The notes under the pieces were generated by a model. That model ran no database searches and was not told where the DNA came from. It saw only the letters and a list, made by a program, of their open reading frames with translations. From Trichaptum fuscoviolaceum (lineage: Eukaryota > Basidiomycota > Agaricomycetes > Hymenochaetales > Trichaptaceae): a DNA stretch of 64,000 nucleotides. Position 1 is the first letter of the stretch. Every line of letters starts with the position of its first letter. The position numbers were made by a program, and so were the translations under genes. Positions 46,745 through 61,552 of this stretch are shown here, in pieces. The stretch is taken from assembly GCA_910574455.1 (NCBI GenBank), contig CAJSYZ010000001.1, positions 2,339,424 through 2,403,423 of the forward strand, written 5' to 3'.

Positions 46745-49219
46745 TCAAAAGCCCGTAAACTCCTCATCAAATGCCTGACTGTCCATGGCCCCTTTCTTCA
46801 CCTTTTTCGCCATCCGCTCTTCGCGTGCTAGCTCATCCCAGTCATCATCGGGATCGTCACCCTCATTCAGGCTGCTCTTTTTGCCAGTTGCTAACCCCTG
46901 CGCATCGCTATTTTGTGTTTTCAACCAAGCTTTCTTCTTTTCTTTTTTCTCTTTCCGTTTCTCCTTTTCTGACTTTCTTTCGACGTTTCGACTCCAGGCC
47001 GCATTCCTCTCCTTCAGTTCTTCATGTTTCCTTTTATTCACATCACGCTTCTTCTGCGCTTCTGGCATAGACTCTGCTGCGAAAGATGTCTGCCTCTGTG
47101 CTTCACGTGCTTTGTCGGCGTAAGCAAAAGTTGACCACTGCTTACAACCATCAGCGTACATTTTTGAAAGAAGGAAAGATTACACACATCTACATTTGCA
47201 TTCTCCCATCCCTCTATTGATTTACCCTTCAGCTCAGGCATCTTCGGTAGCTTTAGCAAACCAAAGGATTTCGCAGTGCCGACTAAATCAAGGTTCTGTA
47301 GTCGGAAAATATACGATGCCTCGTGCTTCGAGTACGCTCGGACGAAGGAAACAAGCGCCTTCACGCCCTGCTCATATATTATGAATGTGATACGCAGTAG
47401 GTGTTATATGGGATGCGAACCTTATCGTGGAGATCCCGATCCTTGCAAACCACTGTTCTCATCTTGTCTAACAGAACATTGACTTCTGGGTCTTCAGTCT
47501 CTGGATTTATGTCTTTTGCTGTTAAGCCTTCTCCCTGAAACTTCTCTCGCTCTTTCATTGGGATTTTCCGAATTGCCATGAAATCTTGAATAATAGACAT
47601 GAGCCCCGGCTTTGTGACGGGTGGAAAGGGAGAAGGAATCGTACCGACATAGTCTACTTCCTTCTCTGTCAGCATAAGCCAGGCCCTTCCGTCTCTGCCA
47701 GCTCTTGCAGTTCTGCCACATCGATGACTGAACTGTTTAGGGTCCACGGGAGGGTCGAACTGGATCACGCAGTCAACGTCTGGTAGATCAAGTCCTCTGG
47801 CCGCTACGTCTGTGCACAGCAAGATTGATGATGAATGAGGTGTTGAGGGATGCGATGTGAATGATGAAAGAGCAAGGGTCCGTTTCGCAGGGGGGATATG
47901 ACCATGAAGAGAAAAGAAGGATACGGAAGGGATTAGAAAGGGAAGAATCTAAATAATGCATTAGAATTGAAATTTGCGCCGAGGACAGAGACACAGCCTA
48001 CTCGATAAAAGTAGTCAACGCAAGCACATGTTGCAAAGTAGACGATGAAACGAGAAGAACCGGACTGGGTTGACTCATGCCTAATGATGCGTAGGAGTTG
48101 TACCATCTTTTCGGACGATCGACATGATATAAAGTAGTTCTGCAGGCTTTACAAGGAGACACAAAATCAACCTCATCGACACTGAGAAGAATGACAGTAA
48201 AGTTTACCTGGCCGGAACACGTCTCTCTTCAACTTTTTCTTTCGTGACTTTCCCGTCCCTAGTCTTCTTTGCCTCTACCTTCACGACAACACGAACGGGA
48301 TTTCGAAGCCCAACGCGTACCAATTCTGTTAAAGCGTCTGTCATAGTTGCGCTAAATAGACCAGTCCGCCGCTGCTTTGGCAATGCTGATAAAATTCGAG
48401 TAAGACACTGGGTAAACCCGAGGTCCAACAGCCTTGAACGCATTTCAGTAAAAAAACACGAAGAAGAAGCGGAAATGTCTTACCTATCAGCCTCGTCCAT
48501 CACCAAGACTTCCATCTCCTTCACAGAAACAGCATCCCGGCCTTTTCCCAGCAGAAACTCTTCGACACGTCCAGGCGTGCCAATTACAATGTCGGCTCCG
48601 GTTTCCATGAACCGTCTGATATCCTGCGCAGGTGAAGATTCCGACGAGGAAACAAGCAAGAGGGGAGGGGGAAGCTGATCCTCATCTAGGGGAGAGTCTT
48701 CTGTGAAAGAGCTTTCGTTCTGAGAAGAAAAATCATCAGAGATCCTTGAAGCGCGGCAACATCAGTCTCACTCTCGGTTGTGATTTCAAGAACGTCTCGA
48801 ATACCGAGTGTATTTGAGTAGCCAATTCTCTTCATCAGCAGGAGTCAGCCAAGACGGCTAGTCGGGTGCGGAGACAATACGCACCGTGTCGGACTAATAA
48901 CTAACGCACCGATTTCAGACTTTCTCAACTTCTTCTCCCTTCGTATCAACCTCTCAATAATCGGAATAACGAAGCTCAGAGTTTTTCCGCTCCCTGTCAC
49001 GGCTTCTACAACTACGTCCTTGTGCCGCATGAAAAGGGGGATAGTTGATGCTTGTACAGGCGTCATTTGAGTGAAGCCGAGAGAACTTATCACATCGAGA
49101 CTAAGAGAAGATCAGTGCATTTCTGCGATCTGTTCGAAACGGGCTGAAGCTTACATCCATGGTGTTAGTTGCGTTGGTAGTGAAGACCATACTCCGGCTA
49201 GAGCATTATTATTCGACAT
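46745..49219 (-). CDS. SPB4: DEAD-box RNA helicase Spb4 (DDX55)
   Basis: ATP-dependent helicase needed for 60S ribosomal subunit maturation in the nucleolus. The start [20 protein letters not shown] is followed by the Q motif [15 protein letters not shown], motif [12 protein letters not shown], motif Ia region [25 protein letters not shown], motif II VMDEADRLLDLGF and motif [13 protein letters not shown]. In the second domain come [20 protein letters not shown] and [14 protein letters not shown], motifs IV to VI. The Spb4-type C-terminus has [19 protein letters not shown] and [12 protein letters not shown], then a Lys/Glu-rich coiled coil ([19 protein letters not shown]) before the acidic end. 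A long charged insert (SSESSPAQ region and [19 protein letters not shown]) is seen in the helicase core. At least eight introns. Length about 650. Confidence 0.95.
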
Positions 49220-49408
49220 CTTGAGTCTTGAGATGAAATGGGAGAAGATGTGACAGAAATAAACTGGTAGTGGTAAGAAACTGCATCCAAAAATAGATGA
49301 ATTCTGTCGGTTTTACTATTTCTGTAACACATCTTCCTCGGTTACCATTATGACCACAGAACATGGGTCCCAGACTCAACCGTTCTCTCACAGACTACTA
49401 CCATTACC

Positions 49409-50461
49409 ATGCTCCTTCCTTGTGGCTTAAAGATCAATATCACTCCTGTAAAGCCTGAAGGTACTTTAAAAGCCTTACAAATACTCTGACTAAAGCATAG
49501 TAACATTCATCGTTTTAGACATACCACCTGAGGATAAGATAATTCAGGCTGGGCGGGAGCTCATTGAAGATACGAATAGCTGGAAACACACAAAGGATTA
49601 TGCCAAAGGTACTGTTAAAGGCCTAGTCCGTCCTAAGGACTCGGATGACGAGGAACCTTGGTTCGGTCGTGCCAGTGTGCACACCGCTGAGGAAGCTTCA
49701 TTCGACGAGTTCTGGTTCGGATTGGGCACGAACAAAGTCGAGCATGAGAGCAAGTGAGCTTCTATCAATAACTTCTATCCGATAGAAACATTGCTAAAAT
49801 GTCTTTCAGATTCGTTCATACAATAGACAAGACTGCGCTTCTCAAGCGTCTCTCGGACAACGCGTCAATCTGGAATTTACACTACAAGTTCAATCCGCCC
49901 ATTTCGAATCGGACATTCACTGTGCTCCAGGTCACGCATCTTGATACCTCTGGGCCAAAGAAATCGGGGTACTACTCATGCTTCTGAACTCTAGCAGACT
50001 AAATTGACTTGAGACTACAGAATCATCGTATCAATACCTATCGACGTCTCAACAGACGCCGAATTGTCCAAGGCTGAGCTACGAGGAACGCGAGGTCGGT
50101 ATTGTGCAGTCGAGAGGCTCCTCGAACTTGACGATGGGAAGACAGAATGGAGGTTTGTGCTCCAAATTCAGTTACACTCAAGATTGGTATCTCTAATGTT
50201 GTTGCGACAAGAATGGCCACATCAAACACACCAGGTGGAAGCATACCTGCATTCTTAGTCCACGCCAGTGTGCCAGGGCAGATATCCAACGACGTTCCGC
50301 TTTTCCTCAAATGGCTAAAGTCGGATAGAGAATACTTCAAGAAGGGCGCTGCGAAGGGCGGTGAACCGGATCCAACTCCTACTTCTGTACCAGCTGAGCA
50401 TCCAACGGAAGAGACCTCGATACCTGCACCTGTGACTCAACCTCGTCAGACCTTTGAATGA
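49409..50461 (+). CDS. DUF3074 (START-like) domain protein, unknown function
   Basis: Fungal protein of about 265 residues. The joined exons start MLLPCGLKINITPVKPE, then DIPPEDKIIQAGRELIEDTN, SWKHTKDYAKGTVKGLVRP, EEASFDEFWFGLG, HTIDKTALLKRLSDNASIWN, PISNRTFTVLQVTH and DVPLFLKWL near the end. These fit the DUF3074 family, which is distantly START-like and may bind a lipid; this role is not shown. Of three possible starts, the ATG at 49409 with donor G|GTACTT at about 49458 keeps frame and restores the typical KPEDIPP segment. A further intron, GTTTGT..CAAG at about 50151-50209, must be removed to join EWR to MATSNTPGG; without it the frame shifts. The C-terminus is Pro/Thr-rich. Confidence 0.78.
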
Positions 50462-51624
50462 GCAGTAGTCTGGACTATGTTTTCGTCGCGTCTTGATGGG
50501 TGTCTTCTATTTGTGTAAAACAACTAAATTCTCAAAGGCGCTTTTCAACTTCATGAATTAACATAAAGCGGGGAACCTTATTCGTGTAATTGTAAGATTC
50601 ATTCATTATCGGAGATTCTCGGGGGGAGGGGGGGCATGAAAGTATATTGAAAGAAGTTTAGAAACCTAAAGAAAATCTACTGATAGAATGTCTTCAACAT
50701 CTTCTGTCTTAACCCAACGATTTCGAAAGTAACACAGAGGACAAAGAGAGTTGCTTTGAGGCTAACTCATGTTGATCTTGCTCTTGTAAAATGAGGAAGA
50801 CGCGTGGGTTTATAACGCCAACCAGAGTGTCAAAGAGCTTGGAGGATAATGATGAAAATGATGCAAGTAAAAAGCGATGTTCAAAAATGCAAATATATTC
50901 GGGAGTAACTGCTAAACTCTGTAAGCATTATCAAGAAAGAAGGAATCGCCAAATGTACTCACCTATTACATTTCTTATGAAGACACCATGTAAAATACGC
51001 GAATGTGCCACGCGTGACAATCTCCGAACTAGCATCAAAACCCAAAGAAATATATGCGCGGTTGGTAGTTCTTGCTCTGTTTATTGTCAGGACGGCCGCA
51101 GTGTGATGAGAACGGCGTCCGCGACAGTGATTTGAGCGTAACGCGTAAGGTTCATGATGTTTACAGGATCACAGAATATTCCTCAATTAAATCAAAATCT
51201 ATCAAACAACCTGCGAAAGGAGTCAGAGATACGCAAGGTGAGAGAGAAACGAATACTGACTTACAGTAAGATAAAGTAGATATCTTTGTATATCTAAATG
51301 ATTGTATCCCGCATGTGAACCTCCAAACCGATGTCAAGGAAGACCTTGACGACAAAGAGCCGGAATGGTGGCAAAAAAAAGAACGGGATATCTATGTCTA
51401 TCTTGCTCATTTGAATGAGCAGACTTCCGTAGGAAAGCGGAAGAATGCTAAAGTGACAGAGCTAATCGGAATCACACAAATTTCTCCAAAATAGTCCAGT
51501 GTAAGGTATATGTTATGCGAAGATAGTATACAGAGTACAATCTGAAAGGAAATCTAAATGAGTACTAAGATCAGAATACGCAGGGTAGAGGTCACTCACG
51601 CAATATGGTAGGTAATACACGACA
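50462..51624. other. 1.16 kb between convergent genes, nothing recognised
   Basis: Separates the stops of the DUF3074 gene and RPT3. It is AT-rich, with a G-rich run (GGGGGGAGGGGGGG) at about 50621-50634 that could form a quadruplex if G-tracts pair. No open frame with family features and no RNA gene recognised. Confidence 0.5.
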
Positions 51625-53193
<1,569 letters not shown>

Positions 53194-53406
53194 ATTGAGA
53201 GAGCAAAGGGAGAGATATTGTTGAGGAGGAAAGGATGAAGAAGAAAGGGTGACGCGGCTTCGAGTAGGTCGAAAACGCGAATCCTTTGTTGATACATATT
53301 TGCTCTCGTGGGAGTACGCGCTTAAGCGCGTCCATGACGGTGTACAGACGCGTGCGCCCGAACTGCCTTCGCTCTTCAACAGCAACCATTACCTTCACGC
53401 CGACAA
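53194..53406. promoter_or_regulatory. Divergent promoter RPT3 / glutamine-synthetase-like gene
   Basis: 213 bp between start codons on opposite strands. The sequence is rich in CG dinucleotides in the middle (CGCGCTTAAGCGCG, a near-perfect palindrome around CTTAAG at about 53317-53331). The proteasome control element known from ascomycetes (GGTGGCAAA) was not seen. Confidence 0.5.
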
Positions 53407-55597
53407 ATGCCTGTGACTGTAGCAACAGAGAATGCTCCAAGAAGCTTGGAGGACTTAAGGTCATTACTGAAAGATGATAACAAAATAAAAGTTGCAGGTA
53501 TGTGTTATCAGCATATATGCATAGGAAGTCTTGAGCTGAATCGTCATTTGGCACTAATCAGGCGTAGACGGTGAGCGCTATCGTCCTTTACCATTTCTGC
53601 TGTACCCCTAAGCCCTCAATAGTTGATGGAGTGCTGCGTGGAAAATTCATGGTCCGTCCTCGTCGCTCTTGCTCCGCTGTGTCTCATAACACATGGTGCA
53701 TCCCTACCATCAGTCAAAGGACAAATTCCTCAGTGCTGCGTCAGGTGGATTTGGATTCTGTAGTGTAATATTGTATGTTCTGGATAGACTCTAGTATCTC
53801 GCATCTAACCCTTTGAAATAGTGGCTGGGACATTCACGACCAAACATATTCAAGAGAGCTGCTGATATCTAACCGAGGAAATGGATATCGCGACGTCATA
53901 GCCAAAATCGACTTATCAACGTATCGACGTATACCATGGGAAGGAAATGTTCCCTTCTTCCTTGTCTCTTTCTTGGATCCAGAAACTAAGGAACCTATCT
54001 GTGCATGCCCTCGCGGCACCCTGCTACGGGCCATGAAGAGGGCAGAGTTAAGGAACTGGGAATGTGTGGCAGGTGTAGAATACGAGGTAAGCATATACAG
54101 TTGCTTGAACGTCACAATTCTGACGCACCTCTTACTCTATCTCTGCAGTACTTCCAATTCGATGGTATGAATACGCATCCATGCTAGTACTTCCTATTGA
54201 CCCAACATATAGAAACCCCTAAAAGTGTTGCGGAAAAGGGCTTTACAAATCTCAAGCCTCTAACTTCAGGCAGTAAGCTACTTCAGTGTTCATCCTTTCA
54301 TACCCGTCGAGATAAGAGTAATGATTTTGGTAGTGCATGGCTACTCCCTTCTAAGAACCCAACTAAATCACGAATACTTTGCTGACCTCTATGACGAGAG
54401 CTACAAGTTTGGAATTCCAGTAGAAGGGCACCGTAAGTCATAGGATGTCGTGACGCGTACACAATCCTTACCTCGAGCCTCCCCGATCAGATACGGAAAC
54501 TGGACCTGGAGTCTACGAAACGGCGCTCGCATACACGAACGCACTACGCATGGGAGACAATGCTATCTTGTTCAAATACCTGGCGAAAAGTATTGGGATG
54601 AAACACAGGGTACTCCCGAGTTTCATGGCAAAACCTTGGGGCAACGTTAGTGTTAGTCTATATTTATTTCTGTCGTACACTAACTTGGATCGTTCAATAA
54701 AGCTTCCAGGCTGTAGTGGGTAAATCGAGAGCAACTCAAGAGATACCGAACTCGTCCTGATGCGCATTTCAGGCATACACATGTTTCTCTTCGAAATCGA
54801 GAGGAAAAAAACGTCTTTGCGATATCGGATGAAGAACTTAAAAACGGTGGCCGAAAAAACGTCGAATATGACGACTTAAAATTCGTTAGCCAGGAATGTG
54901 AATGGTTCCTCGGAGGTATCCTTGCTGGTCTACAAGATGGTGCGCGAGTCAGTTTTTAGTATCTTTGCCTAGTCTTGAATTCCCTTCCATTATAGTGATG
55001 CCCATGGTTAGTAAACTCTTGTGCTTTGCACCTCCATAATAATATCATATTGTATAACAGCTTGTACCGACAATCAACGGGTACAAACGACTGGTTGGCG
55101 GTGAGGCTTTCTGGGCGCCTAATGCTACGACATATGGCTACGACTCTCGAGCTGCCTCCATTCGAATAATCTCGCCCCCTTCTGCGCCACCTGCTGCTAC
55201 CCGACTAGAGATACGTATTCCTGGCGCTGACATGAACCCATACTTCACCCTCAGCGCTATATTCTTGCTTGGCCTGCGCGGGATTGAGAAGAAACTCCCC
55301 CCTGGTCCTCCAATCTCGCACTTCAGTCCAAAGGACAGGGACGAAGGTAAGGTTAAGAAGCTGAGCACGTCACTGGAGGCTGCGACTATTGCTATGATGA
55401 AGCCGGACAGCATCGCACGAGAAGAGGAAGTATTCGGGAATGATTTCGTAGAACATTTTGGAGGCACGAGACAACACGAAGTGAAATTATGGAACGAAGC
55501 TGTCACAAATTGGGAAGGTGAGCTCTAAACATGTATACCATTGAAAGCGTGCTAATGGGTTGCTGTTGCAGTCGAGAGATATCTGGAACTCGCTTAA
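53407..55597 (+). CDS. Glutamine-synthetase-like enzyme, type I / FluG-C-terminal or gamma-glutamylpolyamine-synthetase type
   Basis: ATP-dependent amide-bond maker of the GS superfamily, acting on glutamate and either ammonia or an amine. The start MPVTVATENAPRSLEDLRSL leads to KVAGVDVDGVLRGKFM, a strong family signature that needs a 9 nt exon (53562-53570). Then FGFCSVIFGWDIHDQ, VPFFLVSFLDPE, MKRAELRNWECVAGVEYEYF with the metal-binding Glu, GPGVYETALAYTNALRMGD, FMAKPWGNLPGCSGHTHVSL with the HxH-type site, VPTINGYKRLVGGEAFWAPN, and SIRIISPPSAPPAATRLEIR with the Arg of the active site. C-terminus VERYLELA. It is not the main eukaryotic type II GS. About ten introns. The amidohydrolase half of FluG is absent. 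Confidence 0.9.
53562..53570 (+). other. 9 nt microexon
   Basis: GCGTAGACG, flanked by AATCAG and GTGAGC. With the G left from exon 1 it codes Gly-Val-Asp and the first base of Val, completing V-A-G-V-D-V-D-G. The flanking introns are 64 nt (53498-53561) and 52 nt (53571-53622). Confidence 0.85.
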
Positions 55598-55762
55598 TTA
55601 CAAGAGGATTCAGTCGGGCGCTTGTCTTACAATCAGGAAGTTCTTATTTTTCAGCCTCTATTCATATTACATCTGTTGTACACATGTCTCTAGATCAGTT
55701 TCATATTACTTTTACGAAACAGAGCGGAGCCCAAGTCATATGTATCCGCCCCCTCAAGACTT

Positions 55763-57028
55763 TCACCGCTTCGCAGCAGGTTGTCCGAGCTCTGCCGCCC
55801 GTTCTGTGGCTACTTGAATTGCACGAGCAATTGTTGAGCGGACTCTTCCGTCTTCGAGGGTCAGAAGTCCCGCGATAGTACATCCACCAGGGGCTGTGAC
55901 ACAATATATATCAGCATATATCACGGAAAAAAGATTTTAGGGTACACACTCGTCACTGCGTCCTTAATCTGTGCTGGGTGCGCACCTGCTTGAAGGGCCA
56001 TCCTTGCTGCACCTTGCAAAGCTTTTAGAATGAATTTAGTTGGACAAATCTTAAGACAGAACATCCAAGCATACTTTGCGCCGCAAGCTCGAGAGCCTCC
56101 GCTCGAGGCAGGCCCATCATAACTCCTCCATCAATCATGGCTTCCAAAAATATGCAGGCAAACGCAGGTCCGGAACCGCTCAAAGCGGTGCAAGCATCGA
56201 AATGCTTTTCGTCTAGGAAACGACACCGGCCGATGGACGAGAATATGCGCAGAATTATTTGTCGGTCAAGCTCAATTTCCGGTGTTTGGCTGAGGGTGGA
56301 AACTACGGTCATGCCTTCTCGAATCTGTAAGAAATGAGTCTGAGTGAAATGCAAGTTCGGTTGCAGTACACGTACCTTGCAAGGAGTATTGGGCATTGCA
56401 CGGACTACACGTGTAGTAGGCTTTACCCATCCTCTGAGCTGGGACAATGTGACACCAGCAAGGATGCTTATGAGGAGTTTTCCTTCCAGTGCATCGATGA
56501 TTCCATCTTCTGATAAGATTGAATGCGCTAGCTGGGGCTTGCAGCTATTGAAAGTCTTTAGTACTGTAACGTTGGGTCGTTCACAAGCAATGACCTCGCT
56601 TACCAGAGTAGGACCACATCTGCCTCTTGTATACTTGCCAAATTCTCGCCGGCAACGATTTCAATGTTATCCGTCAGGCTTCCTTTTCCATGGAAGACAC
56701 GCATTAGTTTCTGTACACTCTCTTCCCTGCTCACGCAAGCGATGAAGCGCGAAGGCAATGAGGCATCTGGAGCGCCGACAGGAGTGGATGTTCCTGACGT
56801 ATGATGTTCCCACTTTGGCACTTGGTTCTGCGCAAGGGATTTTGCAATAGAAGGAGAGGGGAGAGATGGAAGGCCATTACTGAAGCTAGGAAGAGACTCT
56901 AGGCTGGCCACGACGCCGGAAAGGATGGCAACACCCATCGTACCGCAACCTTAAAAAGTTACTTTAGCATATTTACTTTACTTCAGATTGGCAAAATTCA
57001 TACCTAGAACACATAACGTATATCCCAT
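55763..57028 (-). CDS. PRO3: Pyrroline-5-carboxylate reductase
   Basis: Last step of proline synthesis: NAD(P)H-dependent reduction of P5C. Exon 1 is M-G-Y-T-L-C-V-L, and the next exon continues GCGTMGVAILSGVV, the Rossmann loop. An insert of about 60 Ser/Pro-rich residues, known from other fungal P5CRs, precedes RFIACVSREESVQKLM. Then EADVVLL, CKPQLAHSIL, LLISILAGVTLSQL, RVVRAMPNTPCKIREGMTVV and the C-terminal substrate domain HFDACTALSGSGPAFACIFL, EAMIDGGVMMGLPRAEALEL and TTPGGCTIAGLLTLEDG, the P5CR signature. Stop at 55763-55765. It is convergent with the GS-like gene (165 bp) and divergent from ALG13 (263 bp). Confidence 0.96.
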
Positions 57029-57291
57029 GATGTTTTTCAGAGCTATACTGTAGAGAAGCAGAAGGCGTGATGGAGGTGAAGAAGAAAGTTACCAGTGAGT
57101 CAGACATGGCATATACCCAGCAAACTAGGCACAGTCGCGTAGGTGGTACTATGTAATTTAGCACCGTGACGCGTCGGCCGAACGTGGGCACGCGTTCAAG
57201 GTCAACACAACATACACGTCCATCTCATCTCGGGACTAGAGTTCTTGTTTCTTACTCACGACGAGGAAGTTCTACAGCCCATGTACGATAG

Positions 57292-57918
57292 ATGCGAGTA
57301 TTTGTGACAGTCGGATCGACTCAATTCGACCCTCTAGTTCGCGCGTCCTTGTCTCCTCCTGTCGTCGAGGCTGTAAGAGCCAAGGGGTATACGCACCTTG
57401 TCGTGCAATGCGGCAAGTATTCTGATATCGGCGACCTTGAAAGCCCTACGGGAGACCAGAGCTGGGACTTTGCGAGGGAAGGTGTACGAGTTGAGCTATG
57501 GCGGTACAAGGCAACATTACAGCAAGAATTCGAAGCAGCTGATCTGGTGATTAGCCACGCAGGTATGAGCACATACACTTGGAAAATCGTACTCCTACTA
57601 GTATCTGATATGGTCCAGGTGCTGGAACCATAATCGAAGTACTTCGGATGGGAAAGCCTCTGATTGTCGTTCCGAATCCATCGCTTCTCGACAATCATCA
57701 GGAAGACCTTGCATCAGAGCTCGACAAGCTTGGATACCTTAAGGCAAGCTCAACAACGTAAGTTAAGACTTATGCAAGCCCTGTGCAAGATTAAAGAATT
57801 ATCTAGTACACTGGCGAATGACATTGAGCAGTTAATTCCGACCGAACTACGGCCATTTCCTCCCATGGATAAAACGAAGTTTCGGGATTTGCTTGATGAA
57901 GAGATGGGCTTTATGTGA
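57292..57918 (+). CDS. ALG13: UDP-GlcNAc transferase catalytic subunit Alg13
   Basis: With membrane partner Alg14 adds the second GlcNAc to the dolichol-linked oligosaccharide at the cytosolic ER face. [16 protein letters not shown] is the family start; [50 protein letters not shown] and ELDKLGYL are the GT28-type donor-binding part. Three exons; introns of 59 and 49-50 nt or so keep the frame. About 170 residues, the usual size of soluble fungal Alg13. Confidence 0.95.
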
Positions 57919-58116
57919 AGTCGGATCCAATAGTTTGCCATGTTGTTTGCAGTGCCATCTGCAGTGGTCAAGATGAAGGTCACCCTCGTATACGAATACA
58001 TTGCTGTCATATAAGATATCCAACCATCTTTACAGAAATGCATGTCTTTTACAACTAATGCAGTATAATTACTCATTACGAGGCAACCCACCTTCAACTC
58101 TTTCTCCTTATTCGCC

Positions 58117-59107
58117 ATGTCAACGAAACAGGTGCAGCCCGCTGACCCCCCTGCATCGCCAATCGACTACGAAACCGAACATGTACACACCGTGTATGAC
58201 AGTATAGCATCACATTTCTCCTCAACAAGATACAAACCCTGGCCTGTTGTTGCAGCATTTCTGTCATCCATTCCTGCGGGATGGGTTGGGCTGGACTCGG
58301 GGACTGGCAATGGGAAATATCTTCATCTGCCTGCTGATCGACCAGGGCAAATATGGACCATTGGGTTGGATAGGAGTATCAAGCTTCTCGAGATCGCGAA
58401 GAACGCTGGAGGGAAGGAAAGGGAGTGCATACATGGTGATGCACTTGGCCTTTGCTGGAGAGAGGGCGCATTCGTCAGTGAGATTGCCTGGTGCTACTCT
58501 TCATGTGTACCAACTCTACATAAAAAATAGGACTATGCTATATCTATCGCAACTATCCACCATCTATCTACCCCGGAGCGGAGAAGAAAAGCTATCCAGG
58601 TGAAGAAGTGGAGTGCGTGCTTATTGTTCTCTTCGTTGCTAAGTCCTCTTTTCCGCGTTTTAGTGTCTGCTACGGTGCTTGTCTCCTGCTCACGGGAGGG
58701 GTCTCATCTATGTCTGGGCTACGCAGCAAGACGACTTATCAAAACGGACTTTACCCGGTGCAAAAAGCTTCTCAAGCACAGACTATCAAAAAGGACAAGA
58801 CGTTTTCGTGCCGTGGACTCTGACCAGCTCATCCTTAAAGCCTTCGGAAACAAATGTGCCGAAGAACGAGCAGCACGATACGTACTTGCCAAGTGGAGGA
58901 GTGTACCAACGGTATTATCATATGTTTGACGAAGGAGAGTTGCGAGCTCTCGTTTGTTCCGCTGCTGAAGAGATCGGGATAGAATGCCGAGCTACGTCCA
59001 ACATCTCTGATGATGAGACGCACAAACGAAGAAGATACATTGATGTTGTGAAGGATGACTGGGAAAGGTCAAATTATTATGTTGAATTCCATCTGTGGGA
59101 AGGTTGA
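58117..59107 (+). CDS. TRM9: tRNA wobble-uridine methyltransferase Trm9 type
   Basis: SAM-dependent enzyme that finishes mcm5U at the tRNA wobble position, working with Trm112. The start MSTKQVQPADPPASP is followed by HTVYDSIASHFSSTRYKPWP, a Trm9 hallmark, WVGLDSGTGNGKYL as SAM motif I (with T where most have C), GLDRSIKLLEIAKNAG, CIHGDALGLCWREGAF, DYAISIATIHHLSTPERRKK and CLLRCLSPAHGRGLIYVWA. The last part has QDVFVPWTL, GVYQRYYHMFDEGELRALV and WERSNYYVEFHLWEG. Three exons in phase. About 260 residues. Confidence 0.95.
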
Positions 59108-59236
59108 GATGTCCTCTTGCTTCATGTACAAGTAATTCAAGTTTCGAGCAAACCGAATGCGTTGCAGAAGAGCACGAAAGGCTTCGATTTTGTGATGCAA
59201 ATACAAAGTACGACAGCAGAAGATAGAAGGAGAAAG

Positions 59237-60010
<774 letters not shown>

Positions 60011-60588
60011 GATGAAGGTAAGAGATGGTGGAAGAAGGGAGCAAGGTGAGGGTGGGAAAGCTGTTGAGGTGCATCCAAAAGCCGCGTCAGCAATCCATCA
60101 TCGTGCAGGACATCTTGCAAGTGCCGCAGCGCTTTACTGGAGTAGTTGTCTAACAGTGCTTACCTTTTGACGACTTTGACAGGCCAAACTCGTTCTCGAG
60201 GGTGTCTTCGTCGTCGCCGACAATGAGCTCGATGTTGAGCGAATTTGGAAATTCGGCATATGCCGATTAGTAAGGGTCTACGTCGATCCTTCAATAACTG
60301 CCGCCACATTCTCGAAGTGCAATAAATGTTAAGCTCAGGCTTTACACGAACTTCAAATCGCAGTCGCTCCTCGAGTAACTTACATATGTCGAATAAGGAG
60401 GACAATTACTCGCTTTCTAATGTAAGGAAGTATAGCACGCCATGAACTCTCCCCACTGGCATCCCCCCTATGTCATTCTGACGTTGAACACGGAGTAAGC
60501 TTGAAGAACATGGGTTTGCATGAGCTACGAGTAAATGTACTAAGTGGTTTTCTAGAGTACAGCACTTTTCTCCTCATCGAACTACGTT
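60011..60588. promoter_or_regulatory. Divergent promoter region EGD2 / DUF1264 gene
   Basis: 578 bp between start codons on opposite strands. The left part should be the 5' UTR and promoter of the highly expressed NAC gene. No TATA box at a convincing distance and no other gene are seen; an 81-codon minus-strand frame (60160-60405) has no recognisable features. Confidence 0.5.
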
Positions 60589-61552
60589 ATGGATACAGAA
60601 ACAAAGAAGAATGCATATCATACTGCCGCTTACTCTGCTGCTGGAGAAACCTTGATGAGCTTTGATCCGATCAATGCAATTCATCAACACATATGCGCAT
60701 TCCACCCGTATGCGTACGAAGTATTTATTTTCTCTACATCCTTCAAACTGACGCTGATCGCTAGACACGACTTTGCACGACAAGTTGAGGCACATCATTT
60801 CTGCACTCACGTATCGGAACACCTTCACCAGTGTATAATCTATGATTCTGACAAGGCCGATGCCAAACTCATCGGTATCGAATATATTGTCACTGAAGAT
60901 GTTCGTAGGAGAAACATCTGTCAGGGATATGTAGAAAATGTTAAACGATGCCCCAGATATTCAAATCGCTACCAAAGGACGAGAAACGCTATTGGCACTC
61001 CCACAAATACGAAGTGAGTCACAGGGTTGCTGTTTTTTTTTGCGTTGCACTTACAGGCTATATTCCATAGATTGAGAGTGGTCTATTACAGCTGCAGGTA
61101 CCGCCCTCCTTAGATGCAGTTGAAATTTGCACTAACCCTGTGTTTTGAGATGAAGTCGTTTGTGCCAGGTATAAAACAAGCCTCCTGACATCTATGAATT
61201 TTGTTGATATTTTGTAACAGGTGCCGTGATGAACTCTGCGGAACAACCAGCAATTCTTCAGTTGCAGCAAACTTATGGGAAGACCATCCATACCTGGCAA
61301 ATTGACGTTGACTCGGAGCTTCCACTTGGGCCGCCACAGCTCATGATGTCCTTCACTGAACCAGGTCAAGTCGACCCCGAAATTGGCAAGAATCGCGATG
61401 TAAGGCTTGGGATGAGTACGGAGGACAAGAGGCTGTCCCGAGCGCAATATCTTCCACGGTATCATAAACTGGAGGACGCAGACACCTGGGAGATTTCTGG
61501 TAAGGCTTTAGTGTTCGAACCGGTTGAAAAGGAGGTCAAGAAGTCCTTTTGA
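60589..61552 (+). CDS. DUF1264 protein, oil-body-associated (OBAP) type
   Basis: Homologues in plants sit on oil bodies; the role in fungi is unknown. [39 protein letters not shown] and [60 protein letters not shown], then [13 protein letters not shown] and [20 protein letters not shown] with the many His residues are typical DUF1264. A 19 nt exon (61150-61168, ATGAAGTCGTTTGTGCCAG) joins LLQLQ to [13 protein letters not shown]. About 220 residues, six exons. Confidence 0.88.

Noticed and set aside
60160..60405. Minus-strand 81-codon frame upstream of EGD2
   Set aside because: Arg-rich, no domain, probably 5' UTR or promoter of EGD2.
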